Below are positions 1 through 8,599 of a stretch of DNA of 64,000 nt, piece after piece. The stretch is from CAZHOV01 sp964534315 (GTDB lineage Bacteria; Bacteroidota; Bacteroidia; Chitinophagales; Saprospiraceae). Positions within the stretch are counted from its first letter, which is position 1, and each line of letters opens with the position of its first letter. A model generated the notes under the pieces. It saw only the letters and a list, made by a program, of their open reading frames with translations, ran no database searches and had not been told where the DNA came from. The stretch lies in assembly GCA_964534315.1 (NCBI GenBank), contig CAZHOV010000004.1, forward strand, positions 1-64,000. Reading direction: 5' to 3'. The translations under genes were made by a program, and so were the position numbers.

Positions 1-29
1 CCTAAACTATAAAAAATTCCTTAGAGGGA

Positions 30-49
30 GTCTAAAAGACTTTTTAGAC
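30..49. terminator. Stem-loop downstream of the OmpA-family gene
   Basis: An 8-bp perfect inverted repeat (GTCTAAAA / TTTTAGAC) with a 4-nt loop lies about 210 bp beyond the stop of the minus-strand OmpA gene. It is a possible terminator for that gene, or for a gene to the left of the window. There is no long T tract, so the call is tentative. Confidence 0.35.
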
Positions 50-55
50 GGCCTC

Positions 56-106
56 TTGAGGGGGATGTCAGTCCTTCAGACTGAGCTGGTTCTCCGGTCC
101 TCCGGT
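56..106. repeat. Dispersed partial copy of the 71-bp repeat unit
   Basis: Positions 56-90 match, base for base, part of the unit tandemly repeated at 50676-51134. The match includes the hairpin core CAGTC-CTTCA-GACTG. Positions 91-106 then resemble the CTGGTC-type subrepeats imperfectly. The sequence is noncoding and lies downstream of the OmpA gene, about 50 kb from the main array. It shows that the unit is a dispersed family and not a purely local duplication. Confidence 0.8.
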
Positions 107-258
107 AAAAGGTGCCAGCCCGGCAGAGCAAGCTCCGCCGGCCAGCTATCCCTAAAACGTGCCTAATCCATAGTTTTTGATTTTGTTTGTTAGGCTTTCT
201 TGCGGAAGTGCTAAGGCCGCAAAAGACTTCTTTGAAACCTTAGCATCTCTGCGAGATC

Positions 259-1530
259 TTAATAAAACAACTTAAATTCCACTCTCCTATTCATCGTTCG
301 TCCTTCCTCGGAGCGGTTATCGGCGATTGGGAAGGCCTCTCCATAGCCATTGTATTCCAGGCGTTCTTTTGAAATACCATAGCTGACGAAATAATCATAG
401 CAAGCTTTTGCGCGCTTCATAGATAATTTTTTATTAAAAGTTTTATCTCCGGTGCTATCGGTGTAGCCGCTGATGCGTAACTTGTAATTGGGATATTTGA
501 GCAATACCTCGGCTACTCTTTCGAGGTAAATCAGCGAGTTGATCTTCAACTTAGCTTTTTCGACTTCGAATTGGACATTTTTGAGGGCCATATCGAGGAT
601 TTCCAGATCGGCATAGGTTAATTCGAGGCCTCCCTTGGTCACAAATTCATCTGACGTGGGAACGGTTTCCGTGGTGCCGTCGATAAAGCCGTCTTGATTT
701 TCATCGGGGCAACCGAAGACTTTCCCTGCGATATCAGGGCATTGATCGACCAGGTCACTGAAGCCGTCGTGATCTTTATCGGGGCAGCCTTTAGCAGCGG
801 CAATACCGGGCTCAGAGGGACAGTCGTCAGCCGGATCGGCGATGCCGTCACCATCCGAATCGGGGCAGCCGTTAAAAATCATGGGGCCTTTGGTAAAGGG
901 ACATTTGTCGATCGCATCTTTCAGTCCGTCACCATCTGAATCCTGCTGTTTAGCGAGCTTAAGCTGTTCAAATGGATCCTTTTCCTCCTGCACCTTATCT
1001 AAAAAGAAGACCAGCCCCATACCATATTGGATGTTGTTCCGGTTTTTCTTATTGATGGTGTACCGATATTCGGTTTGGATGTTGAGGAAGGCTGCCGGAC
1101 TTAGTTTAATATTAACGCCGACTCCGGCTGGTGTTTGGAAGTAATTCTGGTTAAGTTTAAAATCTTCCACAACCCAGGCTATTCCGCCAACCAAATAGGG
1201 GTTAAGAATATTTTTGGGTTTGAAAAATTGGACCTGAACCACCCCGTCGAGGCCGACGGTTGTCAGGTTTTCATTACTTTCGGGAAGTTTTACTACGCCA
1301 AGTTTAACGGGAAGGTATAGATTGAGTGGTCCGGACAGGTGTCTGGAATAGCCAATTTCCCAACCTCCGCTTAGTTCTTCAAATTGTGGCAATTGCCCCG
1401 TAATTGGAGTAAAGTGGTCAATAAACGTCTTTTTGACAATGAGTGCATTAGGGTTTTTGTAATATTGCCCGTAAAGGTCTGTTCCCAAAAATCCCAATAC
1501 ACAAAGCAGGGTGTAGAAGTGGTGTTTCAT
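259..1530 (-). CDS. OmpA-family outer-membrane protein with thrombospondin type 3 repeats
   Basis: This 423-residue protein probably anchors the outer membrane to peptidoglycan. A signal peptide (about 1-22, cut near LYGQ) leads into a beta-rich region (25-180) that looks like a small outer-membrane barrel. Calcium-binding thrombospondin type 3 repeats follow (about 197-285, with repeated DSDGDG and Cys-Pro pairs). The C-terminal OmpA peptidoglycan-binding domain (about 317-423) contains GYTDSTG and ends in NRRVEF. This architecture is common in Bacteroidota. The gene stands alone, divergent from the M43 protease across 234 bp. The exact ligand cannot be told from sequence. Confidence 0.93.
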   Translation of the reverse strand: MKHHFYTLLCVLGFLGTDLYGQYYKNPNALIVKKTFIDHFTPITGQLPQFEELSGGWEIGYSRHLSGPLNLYLPVKLGVVKLPESNENLTTVGLDGVVQVQFFKPKNILNPYLVGGIAWVVEDFKLNQNYFQTPAGVGVNIKLSPAAFLNIQTEYRYTINKKNRNNIQYGMGLVFFLDKVQEEKDPFEQLKLAKQQDSDGDGLKDAIDKCPFTKGPMIFNGCPDSDGDGIADPADDCPSEPGIAAAKGCPDKDHDGFSDLVDQCPDIAGKVFGCPDENQDGFIDGTTETVPTSDEFVTKGGLELTYADLEILDMALKNVQFEVEKAKLKINSLIYLERVAEVLLKYPNYKLRISGYTDSTGDKTFNKKLSMKRAKACYDYFVSYGISKERLEYNGYGEAFPIADNRSEEGRTMNRRVEFKLFY

Positions 1531-1764
1531 ACTTTGCGTGTTTGTCTTGGATAAAAATTGTATATAACGAACTATTTATCCTGGGGGGAACAGATAAAAA
1601 AGCTGTCTAGAGGTTGGGAAGTGGGATATAGATTCATCACTCAAAACACTTTAATAACAGCAAAAACACTACCAATAAAGGTTTTTATTTATACGTTTTA
1701 GACAAAGGAAGGTATTTACTATTTTACGGTACATATTAGTTAATAAACGGACATTTTTACCCAT

Positions 1765-3045
1765 ATGAAACTCATCCCAAGTGCTCGATATTTAACTATT
1801 TTTCTCCTGGTTGCGGCTTTTGGAGAGGTATTCCCCATTTTGGCACCAGCTCAGCCTATCCCTTTGGAACGATGCGGGAGTGAAGCTTATCGATTACTTC
1901 AAATTCAAAGCAATAGTGATTATTTGAAAAAGAAAATTCAAATTGACCGCTTTACCGATCAATTTATGGATCTCCTCGTCCTGGAAAACAGATCAGTAAT
2001 CACCATCCCGGTAGTGGTGCATGTTGTCTGGAATAAACCGGTTGAAAATATTTCGGACCTGCAAATACAGACACAGCTTGATGCCTTAAATACTGATTTC
2101 AGAAGATTGAATGAAGATATTGACAACGTTCCAGATGAGTTCCGGCAATTCATTGCCGATGCAGAGGTAGAATTTTGTCTGGCTACGCTTGATCCTTCCG
2201 GTAGGGGGACCACAGGGATCACCCGCACCCAAACCCCTATTGAATGCATTGGAAGTCAGCTTGGCGAAGGGAATAAAAACATCCTGCACTATGCAAGTCT
2301 GGGAGGCGTTGACTCCTGGGATCCGACGCAGTATCTCAATATATGGGTGGCCAGTACCTGCGGTATTTTAGGCCGGTCCAGTTTTCCTGCCCAGGCAGGA
2401 GAACCCGAAGATGGCATTGTTGTTGATCCGGCTTATTTCGGAACGACCTGCCTGGTGGAGCCTCCCTATCACCGGGGCCGCACAGCTACCCATGAAATAG
2501 GCCATTATTTCAACCTTGAGCATCCCTGGGGTAGCATTCAGGGCGAATGTATGGAAGAAGACAAGGTAGAAGATACACCGATCCAGGATAAAGCTTATTC
2601 GGGCTGCCCGGCCTATCCGCAAGAAAGTTGTGGCACCAGCGATATGTTTATGAATTTTATGAATTTTGTTGATGATGATTGCATGCATTTTTTCACAGAA
2701 GGTCAAAAAGCCCGGATGATGGCGACCCTGATGGGCCCCCGAGCCAGTCTGCTGGAGTCTGTCGGTTGTGCAGTCCCTCAAGAGATCCCAAGAGTTTTGG
2801 TAGACCGTGCAGTAAAGCTCTTTCCCAATCCCACGAACGGCTGTATCAATATTTCGGTGTCGCTGGATAGCGAGATCCCTATACAGATCATCATTTATGA
2901 TGCCTCCGGTCGCCTGGTTTATCAGATCGAACGCGTGGGTAGGGATATCCGGTCGCTAGATTTATCATTTTTACCTAAGGGGATTTACTTTTTGGAACTG
3001 GTGGCGGAGCAGCGGCGGGTGGAGCGGAAAGTGGTGATTTATTAA
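1765..3045 (+). CDS. Secreted M43-family zinc metalloprotease with T9SS C-terminal domain
   Basis: A 426-residue secreted metallopeptidase of the pappalysin (M43, metzincin) family. Residues 1-30 are a signal peptide. The catalytic zinc motif HEIGHYFNLEH is at 243-253, and a methionine-rich MNFMNF segment near 296 is the probable Met-turn. Residues about 345-426 form a type IX secretion sorting domain, with the LFPNPTNG motif near 352 and GIYFLEL near the end. The protein is therefore expected to be exported through T9SS and attached to or released from the cell surface. Its last 13 codons and stop lie inside a 79-bp sequence that recurs exactly at 34177-34255. The substrate is unknown. Confidence 0.92.
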   Translation: MKLIPSARYLTIFLLVAAFGEVFPILAPAQPIPLERCGSEAYRLLQIQSNSDYLKKKIQIDRFTDQFMDLLVLENRSVITIPVVVHVVWNKPVENISDLQIQTQLDALNTDFRRLNEDIDNVPDEFRQFIADAEVEFCLATLDPSGRGTTGITRTQTPIECIGSQLGEGNKNILHYASLGGVDSWDPTQYLNIWVASTCGILGRSSFPAQAGEPEDGIVVDPAYFGTTCLVEPPYHRGRTATHEIGHYFNLEHPWGSIQGECMEEDKVEDTPIQDKAYSGCPAYPQESCGTSDMFMNFMNFVDDDCMHFFTEGQKARMMATLMGPRASLLESVGCAVPQEIPRVLVDRAVKLFPNPTNGCINISVSLDSEIPIQIIIYDASGRLVYQIERVGRDIRSLDLSFLPKGIYFLELVAEQRRVERKVVIY

Positions 3046-3081
3046 ATCGTAGGTTCAGACGAGGACGTCTGAACGAGCAGA
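3003..3081. repeat. 79-bp direct repeat, left copy (DR-L)
   Basis: This sequence is identical over 79 bp to 34177-34255 in the same orientation. Similarity stops abruptly at both ends. It covers the last codons and stop of the M43 protease gene and the hairpin at 3053-3074. Together the two copies bracket the minus-strand accessory block. Confidence 0.95.
3053..3074. terminator. Perfect 9-bp hairpin after the M43 protease stop
   Basis: GTTCAGACG and CGTCTGAAC pair around the loop AGGA, starting 8 bp after the protease stop codon. No T tract follows, so it may be a weak or factor-dependent terminator. The same hairpin is duplicated at 34227-34248. Confidence 0.5.
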
Positions 3082-3327
3082 AATTAGTGACTACAACAGG
3101 AGGACCAGCCATCAAAAAAGAGATGGTTCAATTTGAATCTAAAAATTAAGTTTGACTGCTCTGCTTTTGAGCGGGATAGTCGAGACTGTTCATTTCAGAG
3201 TATCTGCCAATTTTCTTTCGAAGTATTCAATCAAAACATTAAAAAAAGTTAATTAATAGTAAATCTTTTTCCATGGCTATTACTCCTTACTATCCTTTAC
3301 TGACAAAAGAGCTCTATACAAGTCCCT

Positions 3328-3708
3328 TTATTCAGCAGCCTTTATTATTCCTCCTATGAACTTGATCAGGCCGTAAATAATCGCGCCATAGAATACAAAA
3401 TAAGTACCACCACCGGCAGCACTCTCATATGAAAAAAACGTAATTACCCCTCCACCAATAGCCCATACTGCTCCCCAAAGCATATCACTGTGCCCCCTCC
3501 TGCGGATCTCTTCTTTTTCATAATCTTCAACTATTTGAAGTAGCATTTCTTCAGCTTCCTCTACGTAACAGACAGCAGAAGTTTCTTCTAATCCAAGAGA
3601 AATTAGATATTTTTCTGCCTCTTCAGTGGTATGACCTTGAAGAAGTAAATCCAAAGATTCTGTAACCCAGTCTTCTTCATGAGAATAATTTTTATCTAAG
3701 CCTTTCAT
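3328..3708 (-). CDS. Small two-TM protein, family copy 1
   Basis: A 126-residue protein of a family I cannot name. An acidic helical N-terminal domain (about 10-70) is followed by two transmembrane segments (about 76-93 and 101-122). It is paralogous to the protein at 11846-12250. Both share an EEW/EDW start, LL(L/E)GHT at about 22-27, and GAVWAxGGG at the start of TM1. No signal peptide is visible, so the helical domain is predicted to be cytoplasmic. A CATACAAGT-type element lies about 63 bp upstream of the start, as in the paralogue. A membrane-anchored adaptor role is possible but is inference only. Confidence 0.75.
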   Translation of the reverse strand: MKGLDKNYSHEEDWVTESLDLLLQGHTTEEAEKYLISLGLEETSAVCYVEEAEEMLLQIVEDYEKEEIRRRGHSDMLWGAVWAIGGGVITFFSYESAAGGGTYFVFYGAIIYGLIKFIGGIIKAAE

Positions 3709-4172
3709 ATGTCCTTATTTTGTTAAAGTGATTCAATTCCAATTTATTAATCACAAAATAAGAGTAGCAGACTTGTATGAAATTTTTAAATTCTTTAGGT
3801 ACCATTTTTTAAGTCTTTTCCTACTGCCAGTTAGAGAGATTTTTCATGTAGCCTAAAATTTGGTTCCTTCCCTTGCGAGGTATTAGGCTAGCCCTGTCAT
3901 CATCAACAACACTACTCACAAAGCCTAAAAGACCAGCAAGTTATATAATACCTATCAATTTGAGCACAACCTACTTTTTTACTTTTAATATTAGATAAAA
4001 AATTGATTCATACCACTCAGCCTCTTTTAATATTACCTTTTCCAAGCAGAAGGCTTCATCGCTTTTAGTAAAATCTTTATATGGCTTTGTCAGGCTCTTT
4101 AAAGAAGAAAACTTTTAAAAAATTAGGGTGTATGCATTTCTTTCGAATATACTTTTTTTCGTATTCTGCATT
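3709..4172. other. Intergenic region with promoter-proximal motif
   Basis: These 464 bp between two minus-strand genes hold no convincing ORF. The only structure recognised is the CATACAAGT-like element at 3771-3785 (read on the minus strand). The rest is AT-rich. Confidence 0.5.
3771..3785 (-). promoter_or_regulatory. CATACAAGT-type upstream element, copy 1
   Basis: Read on the minus strand this is TTTCATACAAGT, about 63 bp upstream of the small two-TM gene. The same core lies about 64 bp upstream of the paralogue (12314-12328) and above the decayed copy (8401-8415). Looser versions occur at 28724-28732 and 33739-33750. The spacing suggests a promoter or regulator site, but the binding factor is unknown. 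Confidence 0.4.
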
Positions 4173-5747
4173 CTAATTATGAAATAAATCTCGAGCAGGT
4201 CTTCTTCCTGATTTCAGTTTCACCTGATAAGGGCTATGAGGAATTGCGATAATAGGTTCGAAAAACTTCTTCAATGCGAATTCGATCTTTTCCAGTTTAT
4301 CTTCTTCATAGCTAATCGAAGACGGCATCCGAATTTCGTTGATGTCGAGTTCATTTTTTCCGAGGATTTTTTTGAAGTATTTATCGGGAATCACATAGTT
4401 CTTTTTGGAGTTCATCTTCCATTCACCTTTTAAAATGGCTTTCTTAAGGCTGTAATCCTGTTTTATCACCTCACCTGGAATAGGCGCTTCTGGAAAACGG
4501 ATCAACACCTCCTGGTCTTCATGATTGACTTCAACCTGAATTTCACTAGTATTGATCATCGTACTTATTAAAGTTTCCACCTCAGCAATAAAAAAAACAG
4601 ACCGTCCATTACCCAGGTAAATGTTTTTTCTGACCTTTTCAGAATCTGTAAAGAACCCAGTCTCGTAACCGGAAAAGTAACTTTGAATTTGTTTTTCCAA
4701 GTTGGGGATATTGTGTTTAAAGTCATTCTTTATAGCCAGCTTCAACATTTGTTCACGCATGGAAACGACCAAATACTCAAGAAGCCATTCGGAAAGAGAG
4801 CCCATAACCTTAAATCCGTTTTTATATCCAAAATAGGGGGATGACTTTGCGTATGCGAAGACATGATCAGCCACAAGACAAAGAATCGGAGTATAAACTT
4901 CCAGGAAGAAGTCTACGGAATAATAGTACCGGTATTCGTATCGGCTCTCCATGCTGCCTCTATCAAGAGAAGAGCATAAATCTTCAAATTTTTGAAAGAG
5001 TAAGGCGGACAGGTCATCATGTATTTCTTCATAGCGTTTAAAGACTTCCGTTTTTTCCTGATGGGTCAAGCTGTTATCAAAAAGGATAACAAGATTGCTG
5101 AGAACAGCTTGGGTTAACCGGAAAACAGCATCATTAAAATAAGGCTCTGCCTTCAATCTGTCTTTCTTACTATCGAACTTGATTTTGTGAAGTAGTTCAA
5201 CAATCTGCTGGAAATTGATGTGAAATTGAATATCCTTTTTAGAGGGATATTCAAGTACCCTTTGCCTGGAAAGATGAAAATTGGCCAGGGAGTCGAAGCC
5301 TAATGCTACTCCGTCCAGGAAGCCTTGATTGTAAAAAGTTGAATCAGCCATCGATTTTCCTTTTTTCTTCCCTTTTTGAAAACTTTCATGACATGCCTTC
5401 GACAACTCTCGCAACTGCTCCGACAAAGGGTATATTATAAAATAAATAGAGTCCAGTTCATCTTGATTATACCGTTCAAAATAGCTGTAGAGGAACTCTG
5501 CTTTACCTACATTTTTCCAGAATTCCCGTTTTTCATAGTAATGACTGTCTCTAAGCTCATGTTGAAGCTTTTGTGTGGCAGCGCGATATCCGTAAGTTAC
5601 CCCGCGATTAAAAGCTTCTGCTGTTTGTGACTTCATTTCCACTTCCTGGATAGAAAGCCCTTTGTTGGAATTCTGAGATAAGGCTGTGAATCCTGAAAGA
5701 ATAAAAATTCCGGTAAAGATTAAACCATAGCGTAAAGCTTTCATCAT
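4173..5747 (-). CDS. Exported helical protein of unknown function
   Basis: A 524-residue protein with a signal peptide (about 1-25, cut near ALSQ) and a mostly helical, charged body (30-380). A more beta-like segment follows (about 380-430, with IRFPEAPIPGEV) that loosely recalls DUF4230-type sequences; I do not rely on that. No catalytic motif is visible. The start lies 8 bp beyond the stop of the upstream M43 protease gene (5756-7045), so the two are almost certainly co-transcribed and the protein may work with that protease. No T9SS domain was seen. Confidence 0.75.
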   Translation of the reverse strand: MMKALRYGLIFTGIFILSGFTALSQNSNKGLSIQEVEMKSQTAEAFNRGVTYGYRAATQKLQHELRDSHYYEKREFWKNVGKAEFLYSYFERYNQDELDSIYFIIYPLSEQLRELSKACHESFQKGKKKGKSMADSTFYNQGFLDGVALGFDSLANFHLSRQRVLEYPSKKDIQFHINFQQIVELLHKIKFDSKKDRLKAEPYFNDAVFRLTQAVLSNLVILFDNSLTHQEKTEVFKRYEEIHDDLSALLFQKFEDLCSSLDRGSMESRYEYRYYYSVDFFLEVYTPILCLVADHVFAYAKSSPYFGYKNGFKVMGSLSEWLLEYLVVSMREQMLKLAIKNDFKHNIPNLEKQIQSYFSGYETGFFTDSEKVRKNIYLGNGRSVFFIAEVETLISTMINTSEIQVEVNHEDQEVLIRFPEAPIPGEVIKQDYSLKKAILKGEWKMNSKKNYVIPDKYFKKILGKNELDINEIRMPSSISYEEDKLEKIEFALKKFFEPIIAIPHSPYQVKLKSGRRPARDLFHN

Positions 5748-5755
5748 GTTTACGA

Positions 5756-7045
5756 TTATTTATTAATAAATTGAATTATTTCCCGGGGCTTTAAATAGCC
5801 GAAGTGATGATCAATTACTGACATCCTCATGGAAGGTAGTTCTTCAAAATCCACCAGAAATAATACCGGGTATGCAGCCGTTGGCTGGATTATTGCACTT
5901 TTGATGGAGGAGATTTCGCGTGTTTGTTGACGTAAAAGGTGTGTTGTATTGTCCAGAAACTCAATAAATCTTTCGGGATGATCAAGATCAAAAAGAACCA
6001 GGTCAACCTTTCCCTCATTTTTAAAGAAGGGGATAAGCGACGGCCAATGTACCAATTCGGTTATTTGACGATTGGACCAATAAGCATCTTTCTTGTAGCC
6101 CACTATAAGGGCCCTCTTTTTTCCTAGCTCTTTCGGACCCCCTAAATCATGATATACGGGAACCCTGGCCTGCAATTGGAAATCTTTGATTTTTTTGAAT
6201 TTCAAGTGGCTCCGCTTTACTTTGGCCTGGTTGCGCATAATAGTGATTTGGCCGGATGTAAACAAAAATCGGCATTTGGCCGGACTATAGCTCATGATAT
6301 TCTCAATGTCAGGCCTGTAGGTAAGCCCCTCGGAATCTTTTTCTTCGTAAAAACAGCTACATGTTTCTTCGTCGATCATAGGATATATTTCTGTAGCGGG
6401 TGTACTCATTAATCGGTCTCCCGATTTCAAACATGCAGGACAGCGACGTACAGGCTCTGGCCCATAAGCTGTTTCGAATGTGTGCAGTAAGCCGAAAAAA
6501 TGTCCCATTTCATGGGCCAGGGTTGAAGGATTCAGAAGCGCTTCTTCCGTAATGACAATAAAGTCTCCATGCCCAGGAAAGTTCGAATAGCCGTTCAAGT
6601 ACCTGAACTTGGAGCTTATTTTCTGCACCACATAAATATTGATGACCTTCTTCTGGGAGTATTCTTTTAGCAGTAATGCCTCTTCTGATTCCCTGTTAAA
6701 TTCCGTTAGTTCAGCGGAGTAAATGAATTTGGGTTTACCATATTCTTCAAACTCCATCTCAGCCATAAAAAAGAGTATATTCAGCTGTTCAAGGGCTTTT
6801 TCAATATTCCCCTTCCACTCCAAAGGTCTGTGGACCGTTTCGTTTTCCACAACAATGAATTTCACCTTATACCTGACAGGCCCCTGAAGCTTTTTCTGTT
6901 TCCGCTTTTTTATCCTTTTTGTGAAATCGTATTCCATTTCAGGGTTTCCAGAAGTATCTTCGTCAGGTAAGCCCGTTTGGTCTTGGGACTGGGCCAAAAT
7001 ATTGCAACAGAAAAAAAGAGATAGAATCAGCCAAATTGCTTTCAT
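5756..7045 (-). CDS. Exported M43-like zinc metalloprotease without T9SS domain
   Basis: A 429-residue metzincin. A signal peptide (about 1-19) precedes a basic KKRKQKK-rich linker. The zinc motif HEMGHFFGLLH is at 178-188 and the Met-turn ENIMSYSP at 248-255, with Cys pairs (CPAC, CSC) between them. Unlike the proteases at 1765 and 62426 it has no T9SS sorting domain. It carries instead an unassigned C-terminal domain (about 290-429, with alternating strand and helix such as RALIVGYKK and VDLVLFDLDHP). It is probably periplasmic. It is the first gene of a pair with the exported protein 8 bp downstream. The substrate is unknown; its position in the block suggests it acts with the other exported hydrolases. 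Confidence 0.87.
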   Translation of the reverse strand: MKAIWLILSLFFCCNILAQSQDQTGLPDEDTSGNPEMEYDFTKRIKKRKQKKLQGPVRYKVKFIVVENETVHRPLEWKGNIEKALEQLNILFFMAEMEFEEYGKPKFIYSAELTEFNRESEEALLLKEYSQKKVINIYVVQKISSKFRYLNGYSNFPGHGDFIVITEEALLNPSTLAHEMGHFFGLLHTFETAYGPEPVRRCPACLKSGDRLMSTPATEIYPMIDEETCSCFYEEKDSEGLTYRPDIENIMSYSPAKCRFLFTSGQITIMRNQAKVKRSHLKFKKIKDFQLQARVPVYHDLGGPKELGKKRALIVGYKKDAYWSNRQITELVHWPSLIPFFKNEGKVDLVLFDLDHPERFIEFLDNTTHLLRQQTREISSIKSAIIQPTAAYPVLFLVDFEELPSMRMSVIDHHFGYLKPREIIQFINK

Positions 7046-7412
7046 ATTTACTGGATTTAGTTAGTATAGAAAAGTTAGTTCCGACAATGAAATATCTTCT
7101 AACCTAAGCATATAAATACCTCAGTAGCTAAAGCAAACCCCTCTTGTTACTCCTACTTACAAGTAGTCTCTTCTCAAATTGGTATATTGTACTCTGTAAG
7201 CCCCTCAATCATGATGAACTTCAACCTTACCTTATAAAAATACACCAGGGTTTATTGTATGGGATTGTACCTTAGTAAGAGCGAATGGTAACCAAGAAGC
7301 TCCATCGCAGTCCAAATTTGGTCCTGTTCTTGCACATAGTGAGCTGTAGCAATTGATAACCATTGAGTTAGATGGAACCCACACTGGCAACTAAGACCAC
7401 ATAAGTGTTAAA
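7046..7412. other. Intergenic region, nothing recognised
   Basis: These 367 bp lie between the stop of the transglutaminase-like gene and the start of the M43-like gene. It presumably holds the promoter of the latter. No repeat, RNA gene or convincing small ORF was found. Confidence 0.4.
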
Positions 7413-8165
7413 TTAAAATACACTAACTGACTCCAAATCTGCCCAACCCTGATACTTTTCAGGAGAACTTCCCAACCGCCAACCAGTACCCGTAGTTTCA
7501 CAGTAATAATATTTGCGACCACGATACTCCCAGTAAGTGCCACCTGGAATGTCGTTTAGCGACCATACCCCAACAGCTAAATGGTTAGGGAAATTCAAAA
7601 AGATGCAGCTATACCCCCATGCAGCCATGATACCTGCAAAGAGAACAGCTGTATCGCTACAGTCACCTTTTGCATCAATTAGAGTCTCTACAGCATATCG
7701 CTGGTATCCTCCCATACTTGATTGATATGGAAGTGCCTGGACGAAGGAAAGCGCAAGATCAACTTCACTGCCCCCATTTGACCAAGCTAGCTGTCTTAAT
7801 TGGTTCGCTAATACCTTGAGGTCCCGTTTAAAAGGGTCGTTGTAAACAAACCGATTATATCCGCCATGTTGGTGTTGAAGCTTTCTATAAACTCCCTGCA
7901 TTTTATACCAACCTCTCCGAAATATGAGGGAAAGCTGGTAGGCTTTAGGGTCACCCTTCCAATCAATATATTCCCATTTATAAGTAACTTTATTCCCACT
8001 CCGATAATAACTCCCCCCATTCTTGTCATGTGTAATTTTGCTCTTCTGCCCAAAACCGTTGATTGGACTAAGGAGCAAACAAAGAAGTAGAAAGAAAAAT
8101 GGCAGCACCTTATAAAGAAGGTTGCTTTTTTGAGGTGGCTGATGCCCGCTTGGTAAGTTTTTCAT
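7413..8165 (-). CDS. Exported transglutaminase-like cysteine protein
   Basis: A 250-residue protein with a hydrophobic segment (about 18-35) ending in GFGQ, read as a signal peptide. The core (about 110-235) has a transglutaminase-like layout: nucleophile Cys169 in GDCSDTAV, His195 in NHLAVGV, and a likely third residue Glu223 in YYYCETTGTGW. Such papain-fold proteins act as proteases, amidases or crosslinking enzymes; which applies here cannot be told. The gene stands between the M43-like gene and the pseudogene remnants, on the same strand. The long N-terminal region before the hydrophobic stretch is basic, and a later start is not obvious. Confidence 0.8.
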   Translation of the reverse strand: MKNLPSGHQPPQKSNLLYKVLPFFFLLLCLLLSPINGFGQKSKITHDKNGGSYYRSGNKVTYKWEYIDWKGDPKAYQLSLIFRRGWYKMQGVYRKLQHQHGGYNRFVYNDPFKRDLKVLANQLRQLAWSNGGSEVDLALSFVQALPYQSSMGGYQRYAVETLIDAKGDCSDTAVLFAGIMAAWGYSCIFLNFPNHLAVGVWSLNDIPGGTYWEYRGRKYYYCETTGTGWRLGSSPEKYQGWADLESVSVF

Positions 8166-8229
8166 AGGATGAAAATTTTATTGTGAACAATAATTATTGG
8201 AGTTGACCAGAAATCTATTCTTGTTCATT

Positions 8230-8357
8230 TACAGCATCCTAGACCATCTTGATTAATCCGAAAATTATCAACTTCATAGATCAAAACAACTCCGATACTG
8301 GTCGTACTTTTATACGAAAAAGAGTAGCCAAACCGCCCCGAATGGCCCAGACAGTCC
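8230..8357 (-). pseudogene. Remnant of a small two-TM protein gene (family copy 3)
   Basis: The DNA aligns well with 11889-12013, the C-terminal membrane part of the two-TM gene. On the minus strand one frame reads VWAIRGGLAT (compare VWATGGGLLT). After a frameshift another reads SFSYKSTTSIGVVLIY (compare SFSHESDVSIGIILIY). The N-terminal coding half is missing, and the next conserved stretch is the upstream element at 8401. It is the decayed copy of a gene still intact 3.6 kb away. Confidence 0.8.
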
Positions 8358-8400
8358 TTCACAGCATCACTACCATTTAATTACAAATAAAAGGGGGGAG

Positions 8401-8415
8401 CACTTGTATGGAATT
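8401..8415 (-). promoter_or_regulatory. CATACAAGT-type upstream element, copy 2 (orphaned)
   Basis: The minus-strand reading AATTCCATACAAGTG is nearly identical to the element at 12314-12328. Here it sits above a broken gene. It is informative mainly because it survived while the coding sequence decayed. Confidence 0.35.
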
Positions 8416-8437
8416 TTTTTGGTTAATAACACATCTT

Positions 8438-8598
8438 CTTTTTATTTCCTTCTTTGAATTCGCCCCAAACCTGGCGGCCAATTTGGCTGACCCCGCTGTA
8501 GTCGCCTGAAATATTTGTAAACAGGTTACGGTTTGGACTTTTACCTCCTGGTAAAAAATATCCTGCAAGAGGAATAGCACGGCAACTACAAGCTTTTT
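8438..8598 (-). pseudogene. Remnant of the papain-like exported protein gene
   Basis: This matches the 5' part of the gene at 12428-12862 (about 12697-12853). The signal-peptide region is recognisable (KKLVVAVLFLLQDIF, then VQTVT). The frame then shifts and continues as FTNISGDYSGVSQIG, against FYANISGDYSEISWIG in the intact gene. The start codon appears lost, the conserved His of GHVW has become Arg, and the Cys-containing half is deleted. It abuts the vWA gene stop at 8600. Confidence 0.85.
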
Positions 8599-8599
8599 A

